DNA of 8,094 bases, taken from the NCBI GenBank assembly GCA_029987315.1, contig DALTVZ010000161.1:1-8094 (forward strand), written 5' to 3'. Both the position numbers and the translations under genes were made by a program. Under the pieces are notes generated by a model that worked only from the letters and a program-made list of their open reading frames with translations, did no database searches and was not told the origin of the DNA. Position 1 is the first letter of the stretch. Every line of letters starts with the position of its first letter. Below, in pieces: positions 5,175 to 8,094 of this stretch. The stretch is from Methanocorpusculum sp. Lineage in GTDB: Archaea > Halobacteriota > Methanomicrobia > Methanomicrobiales > Methanocorpusculaceae.

Positions 5175-5908
5175 GCGTTTTTCCCTCCTGTTTTGTATTC
5201 TGAGAACGTTATTGTAGAAAACCCAAAGGTCTTCAGATCGTCTGTGTATAATTCTGCATTTGGCTTTTCATTCTTTTCGGTCTCAATAACGGCATGTCCT
5301 AAGGACAGGCGTACTCGAAGGATCCCTTGGATGCCTTTTTCCCGAAGAAAAGATTCAGCCTCTGCAATCTTTTTCAAGCTTTCTTCGGTGATTTTTTCAC
5401 CGAATGGAATTCTGGTGGCAAGACACGATGATGATGGAATTATTGGGACACCAAGCTTCTCTGCCAGCCGGTAAATCTCTTTTTTTCCTATGCCCGCCAA
5501 TGCAAAAGGACTGATGATACCAAGTTCCTTTAGGGCTTTTCTTCCAGGTCTGTCTTCTGCAAAATCATCCGCATGGGTCCCATCACAGACCGTTTTTCCG
5601 TTCGCAGCCTTGAGGAGCGCGGTCATGATAATATTTTTACAGATATAACACCTGTCTGCAGGATTTTTCTGCAGTGATTTTTCAGAGAGAACTGACACAT
5701 CGATCACTCTCCACTCGACACCGAGTTTTCCTGCAAACTCTTCAGCCCGACTGACCTCGTCGGGTGCGGTAAATTCCGACCTCACCGTGACCGCAGAAAT
5801 CGGCAGTCCTTCCATAACGAATGCGGCGAGCAACGTCATACTGTCGGTCCCTCCTGAAAGGGCGACAACTGCCGGGGAATATTTCTCTAGAATTTCTTTA
5901 AGCATCAT
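5153..5908 (-). CDS. larE: LarE-family ATP-dependent PP-loop sulfur transferase
   Basis: A 251-residue PP-loop protein of the LarE family. In lactobacilli LarE adds sulfur to the nickel-pincer precursor of lactate racemase. Here the ATP motif SGGTDS (18-23) is intact. PSSSCLATRIPFG (158-170) corresponds to the LarE signature whose Cys (Cys162) is the sacrificial sulfur donor in Lactobacillus. Additional Cys87 and Cys90 (CYICK) make a three-Cys set, as in family members that bind a [4Fe-4S] cluster and need no sacrificial Cys. No LarA, LarB or LarC is in the window, so the substrate is unknown; position between cca and thiI hints at tRNA thiolation or sulfur supply but does not prove it. The start overlaps the cca stop by 11 bases, with GGTTGATC as a weak ribosome-binding site; the second Met is an alternative start. 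The symbol reflects the family, not a proven role. Confidence 0.88.
   Translation of the reverse strand: MMLKEILEKYSPAVVALSGGTDSMTLLAAFVMEGLPISAVTVRSEFTAPDEVSRAEEFAGKLGVEWRVIDVSVLSEKSLQKNPADRCYICKNIIMTALLKAANGKTVCDGTHADDFAEDRPGRKALKELGIISPFALAGIGKKEIYRLAEKLGVPIIPSSSCLATRIPFGEKITEESLKKIAEAESFLREKGIQGILRVRLSLGHAVIETEKNEKPNAELYTDDLKTFGFSTITFSEYKTGGKNAWNKIEQ
5183..5189 (-). promoter_or_regulatory. Strong Shine-Dalgarno site for thiI inside the larE-like gene
   Basis: The minus strand reads AGGAGGG, 8 bases before the ATG at 5174. It lies within the coding tail of the upstream gene and decides the thiI start over the later in-frame ATG at 5153, which would overlap the upstream stop as TAATG. Confidence 0.85.
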
Positions 5909-7298
5909 TATCTAGGATCAACCGAAGTTTTCTGACCGCATGGGAGCTTTTCGCAAAGTATGCCGAGAGGAAGAAGGCGAACTCCGGTGACCAGATATCT
6001 CCGTTTGCGAGTACTTCATATCCCTCTTCCATCGACATTCTGACATGTTTCCCGATGGATCCGGAAAAGACCTTCTGCTGGTCTGACAGAAGATCATGGG
6101 CGCGCGGGTATTTTCGTTCGACCTCGGTATAATATCGATCCTCACTGATCCAAGGTCCGGCATATTCAGTTCCCTGAAGATATTTCTCCACGAAACTGTC
6201 AGCATTATCATGAACCCATACGGGTGGACCTTCCCGCAAAATAATCGATGGCAGAGTCGCCACAAGCAGTTCAAAGAGGATAAGGCAGCGGTCAGTCCCC
6301 ATCACCACCTCCGCACGGTGAACGGGAAAGTCTTCACCGACTAACTGATTTTTGATGGATTCCATCGTTTTTCTCAGCTGCGGCACAATGGTGTCAGGAA
6401 CATATTCTGGTGTTTTGAAGGAAAGTCCAAACATGGTCGTTCCGCGTTTTTCTAACTCAGAGATGAACTCCTGTTTTGAGATCATCGTCGGGGTGTCCGG
6501 GATGAAGTAGCATGGATCGGGTCTTGTGCAATAATCTCGTGCAAGTTCCATGAACTCAGAGAAACGAGTGGGTGTTAATGCTGCAGCTACGTTTCTAGCT
6601 TTATCGGTTGGGTCGATGACGATCAGCGGCTCGGTGAACATTTTTCGAATCGTTTTCTTATCAGGGTAAAATCCTTCAATGTCGATGACCTCACCATAGC
6701 GAAACTTTGAAGCGGCCTCTAGCATCTCCGTGAATCCACCGTATGCGATAATGAGAAGTTCGCAGAGGTACCCTGAAAATCCGCCGGTCATGTGATCTGA
6801 ACCGTAGACTCCTCCTCCTTTTGCAAATTGTTTCATGAGGAGAACATCATCACGAAGGTTGCCTATCCGGTCAAGCAGATATCTGGTATGAAATGGAGTT
6901 CGGTCGACTGCACACTTCATCTCCGCGGTCGATTCGACATGATAACAGGGCACCAGATCCACATCGAATCCGTTAATAACTGCATTTAGATAGGGGTGTT
7001 CGGCATATTTCTCCTCTGATGAGCCATTAAACATATCCACCACGCCGTATGCCGCGGCAAGTCCTTTCTCTTGGAGCTCTTCCCGTGAGAGAGAAGGGGG
7101 GAACATCATGAAGATATCAATGTCTTTGTCGCCGCGTACCCAAGTCCCGCGTGCCACCGATCCTGTCATCATCGCGGGAACATTGGCGATCTGGACAACG
7201 GCTTCGATGAGTTTCTGCCCCATCTCCTGAACTTCACGCCTTTCTTCTTCCGTCGGCCGAACGTTCTGTAGTACCTCCTCTTCTATTGTGCTTCTCAT
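5898..7298 (-). CDS. cca: CCA tRNA nucleotidyltransferase (archaeal class I)
   Basis: Adds or repairs the 3' CCA end of tRNAs without a nucleic acid template. The length of 466 residues is normal for the archaeal enzyme. The nucleotidyltransferase motif is clear: GSVARGTWVRGDKDIDIF (46-63), with Gly46-Ser47 and carboxylates Asp59 and Asp61, and a third, Asp114, in FDVDLVP. The following stretch (HTRYLLDRI, LLMKQFAKGGGVYGSD, GGFSGYLCELLIIAYGGF) is the central domain of archaeal CCA enzymes, ahead of the tail domain. The ATG overlaps the thpR stop as ATGA and has AGGTGA (7303-7308) 4 bases upstream as ribosome-binding site. It is the second gene of a tRNA-processing operon. At least one local tRNA, tRNA-Ser, has CCA encoded, so for that tRNA the enzyme would act in repair. 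Confidence 0.96.
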   Translation of the reverse strand: MRSTIEEEVLQNVRPTEEERREVQEMGQKLIEAVVQIANVPAMMTGSVARGTWVRGDKDIDIFMMFPPSLSREELQEKGLAAAYGVVDMFNGSSEEKYAEHPYLNAVINGFDVDLVPCYHVESTAEMKCAVDRTPFHTRYLLDRIGNLRDDVLLMKQFAKGGGVYGSDHMTGGFSGYLCELLIIAYGGFTEMLEAASKFRYGEVIDIEGFYPDKKTIRKMFTEPLIVIDPTDKARNVAAALTPTRFSEFMELARDYCTRPDPCYFIPDTPTMISKQEFISELEKRGTTMFGLSFKTPEYVPDTIVPQLRKTMESIKNQLVGEDFPVHRAEVVMGTDRCLILFELLVATLPSIILREGPPVWVHDNADSFVEKYLQGTEYAGPWISEDRYYTEVERKYPRAHDLLSDQQKVFSGSIGKHVRMSMEEGYEVLANGDIWSPEFAFFLSAYFAKSSHAVRKLRLILDNDA

Positions 7299-7825
7299 AA
7301 TCTCACCTGGGAAAGTGTTGTGTATATTGATCCTTTGGAGGTTAATGTACTCTGCTTCAAGAGTATCTTATCTATAGTGCAGGTACCAAACTCAGAGCCG
7401 GAAAGTGCATCTGTTTTAGCTGCAAGGTCCGGTGTGTACTCTTTGATACGTGCAAGGGTGATGTGAGGCGAGAAAGGTCGGGTCTCTTTTGAGAAACCGA
7501 GGGGGAGCAGATATTCGTCGATCTGTCGTGCCAAGGAGGCACAGGATCCCTGATCGGTCACTTCTGCTTTGATGACCCGCTTGCCAAACGTACTAACTCG
7601 CGCAGCGGTCAGTTGAAATGGAGCTCCCTTCACTCTTTGCAGGGCCTCCGTGATCTTTGGAATACTGCACTCTGGAACCTCTCCCAAGAACTTCAGCGTG
7701 ATGTGCATCTGATCTGCTGTTGGAAGACTCAGTCGCGCATTTGATTCCCGAAGAGATATCCCGGCCTGTTCCAGCCTATCTCTTATTTCGCCGGAAGGTT
7801 CGACTGCTATAAATGTCCGTACCAT
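7295..7825 (-). CDS. thpR: RNA 2',3'-cyclic 3'-phosphodiesterase (2H family, formerly 2'-5' RNA ligase)
   Basis: Hydrolyses 2',3'-cyclic phosphate RNA ends to 2'-phosphates; older annotations call it 2'-5' RNA ligase. The 176-residue protein has the two HxT motifs of the 2H phosphoesterase superfamily: MHITLKFLGEV (His41, Thr43) and PHITLARIK (His121, Thr123), each in one of the two symmetric lobes. The N-terminal MVRTFIAVEP is typical. It is the first gene of the operon and is followed directly by cca, a pairing familiar in archaea. No Shine-Dalgarno lies ahead of the ATG, and a TATA-like sequence is centred about 28 bases upstream, so a leaderless transcript is likely. Confidence 0.95.
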   Translation of the reverse strand: MVRTFIAVEPSGEIRDRLEQAGISLRESNARLSLPTADQMHITLKFLGEVPECSIPKITEALQRVKGAPFQLTAARVSTFGKRVIKAEVTDQGSCASLARQIDEYLLPLGFSKETRPFSPHITLARIKEYTPDLAAKTDALSGSEFGTCTIDKILLKQSTLTSKGSIYTTLSQVRL

Positions 7826-7848
7826 TCTAGGTTGAGTATTTGCTTCTC

Positions 7849-7857
7849 ATGCATAAT
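7849..7857 (-). promoter_or_regulatory. Candidate TATA box of the thpR operon
   Basis: The minus strand reads ATTATGCAT, centred about 28 bases ahead of the thpR ATG. The spacing fits an archaeal TATA box with transcription starting at or near the ATG. The match to the consensus is only moderate. Confidence 0.4.
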
Positions 7858-7893
7858 GATAGTTACATCAGTCGTGGGAAAATGCCACCAACC

Positions 7894-7903
7894 ATTCTAT
7901 AAC
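7894..7903 (+). promoter_or_regulatory. Candidate TATA box of the DEAD-box helicase gene
   Basis: TTCTATAACC lies about 31 bases before the helicase ATG, giving a start with a leader of only a few bases. A second TATA-like stretch, CATATATA (7914-7921), is too close to the ATG to serve that start. Together with the thpR element this makes 7826-7928 a divergent promoter region. Confidence 0.45.
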
Positions 7904-7928
7904 CTCTTGACACCCATATATACGAAGA

Positions 7929-8094
7929 ATGGAGGAAACAAAAACATTCGCGGATTTCGCTATCTCTGAAGCACTACTTCAGGCGATAGGCGACATGGGA
8001 TTTGAGGAGCCAACACCTATTCAGGCAATGGCAATACCACAGATCCTTGATGGGAAAGATGTAACGGGGCAGGCTCAGACGGGAACGGGAAAAA
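7929..8094 (+). CDS. DEAD-box ATP-dependent RNA helicase, N-terminal part (cut by window end)
   Basis: The first 55 codons of a DEAD-box RNA helicase, which would unwind or remodel RNA using ATP. The Q-motif region is complete: [20 protein letters not shown] followed by [12 protein letters not shown], with the conserved upstream Phe, PTPIQ and Gln. Motif I (Walker A) reads AQTGTGK and is the last thing visible. The DEAD box itself and the second RecA domain lie beyond the window. The frame is open to the last base, so this is partial because of the window edge, not broken. The ATG at 7929 gives the expected N-terminal length before the Q motif. No Shine-Dalgarno is seen, so a leaderless or short-leader mRNA is likely. 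It is divergent from the thpR operon. Confidence 0.95.
   Translation, partial: MEETKTFADFAISEALLQAIGDMGFEEPTPIQAMAIPQILDGKDVTGQAQTGTGK

Overview
The window looks like a piece of a methanogenic euryarchaeal chromosome, most likely Methanomicrobiales and possibly Methanocorpusculum-like. The basis is a DUF1628-type archaeal pilin, an archaeal class I CCA-adding enzyme, an archaeal ThiI without a rhodanese domain, hydrogenase maturation genes, leaderless-looking starts and archaeal Shine-Dalgarno sites. The lineage is inferred from gene content and protein style; no database was searched. Almost everything is on the minus strand, densely packed, with overlapping or abutting genes.

Region 1-904 is the accessory part. 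A type IV pilin-like gene (minus strand) lies between two direct repeats. The left repeat (1-146) and right repeat (842-988) share a 68-base perfect core. Beyond the core they match at about 78%, and there the right copy is the 3' end of the real pyrC while the left copy is a frameshifted remnant of the same tail. The repeat period is 841 bases, so the pilin gene sits in a cassette-like unit next to pyrC.

Region 905-3765 is a compact minus-strand operon, hypC-hypA-hypE-pyrC. It encodes three [NiFe]-hydrogenase maturation factors and a dihydroorotase. Junctions are an 8-base overlap, a 4-base ATGA overlap and a 2-base gap. Upstream of it lies a minus-strand tRNA-Ser(UGA) gene with encoded CCA (3824-3910).

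Region 3981-7825 is a second minus-strand operon in the order thpR - cca - larE-like - thiI. All four genes overlap (4, 11 and 22 bases). Three act on RNA or tRNA: cyclic phosphate hydrolysis, CCA addition and 4-thiouridine formation. The fourth is a LarE-family PP-loop sulfur transferase lying directly before thiI. Both sulfur enzymes carry a CxxC plus one distant Cys, the pattern of Fe-S-dependent family members.

Region 7826-8094 is a divergent promoter region followed by the first 55 codons of a DEAD-box RNA helicase on the plus strand, cut by the window end. Apart from the pilin cassette this is a conserved housekeeping neighbourhood. I do not see a defence system, a CRISPR array or a transposase.
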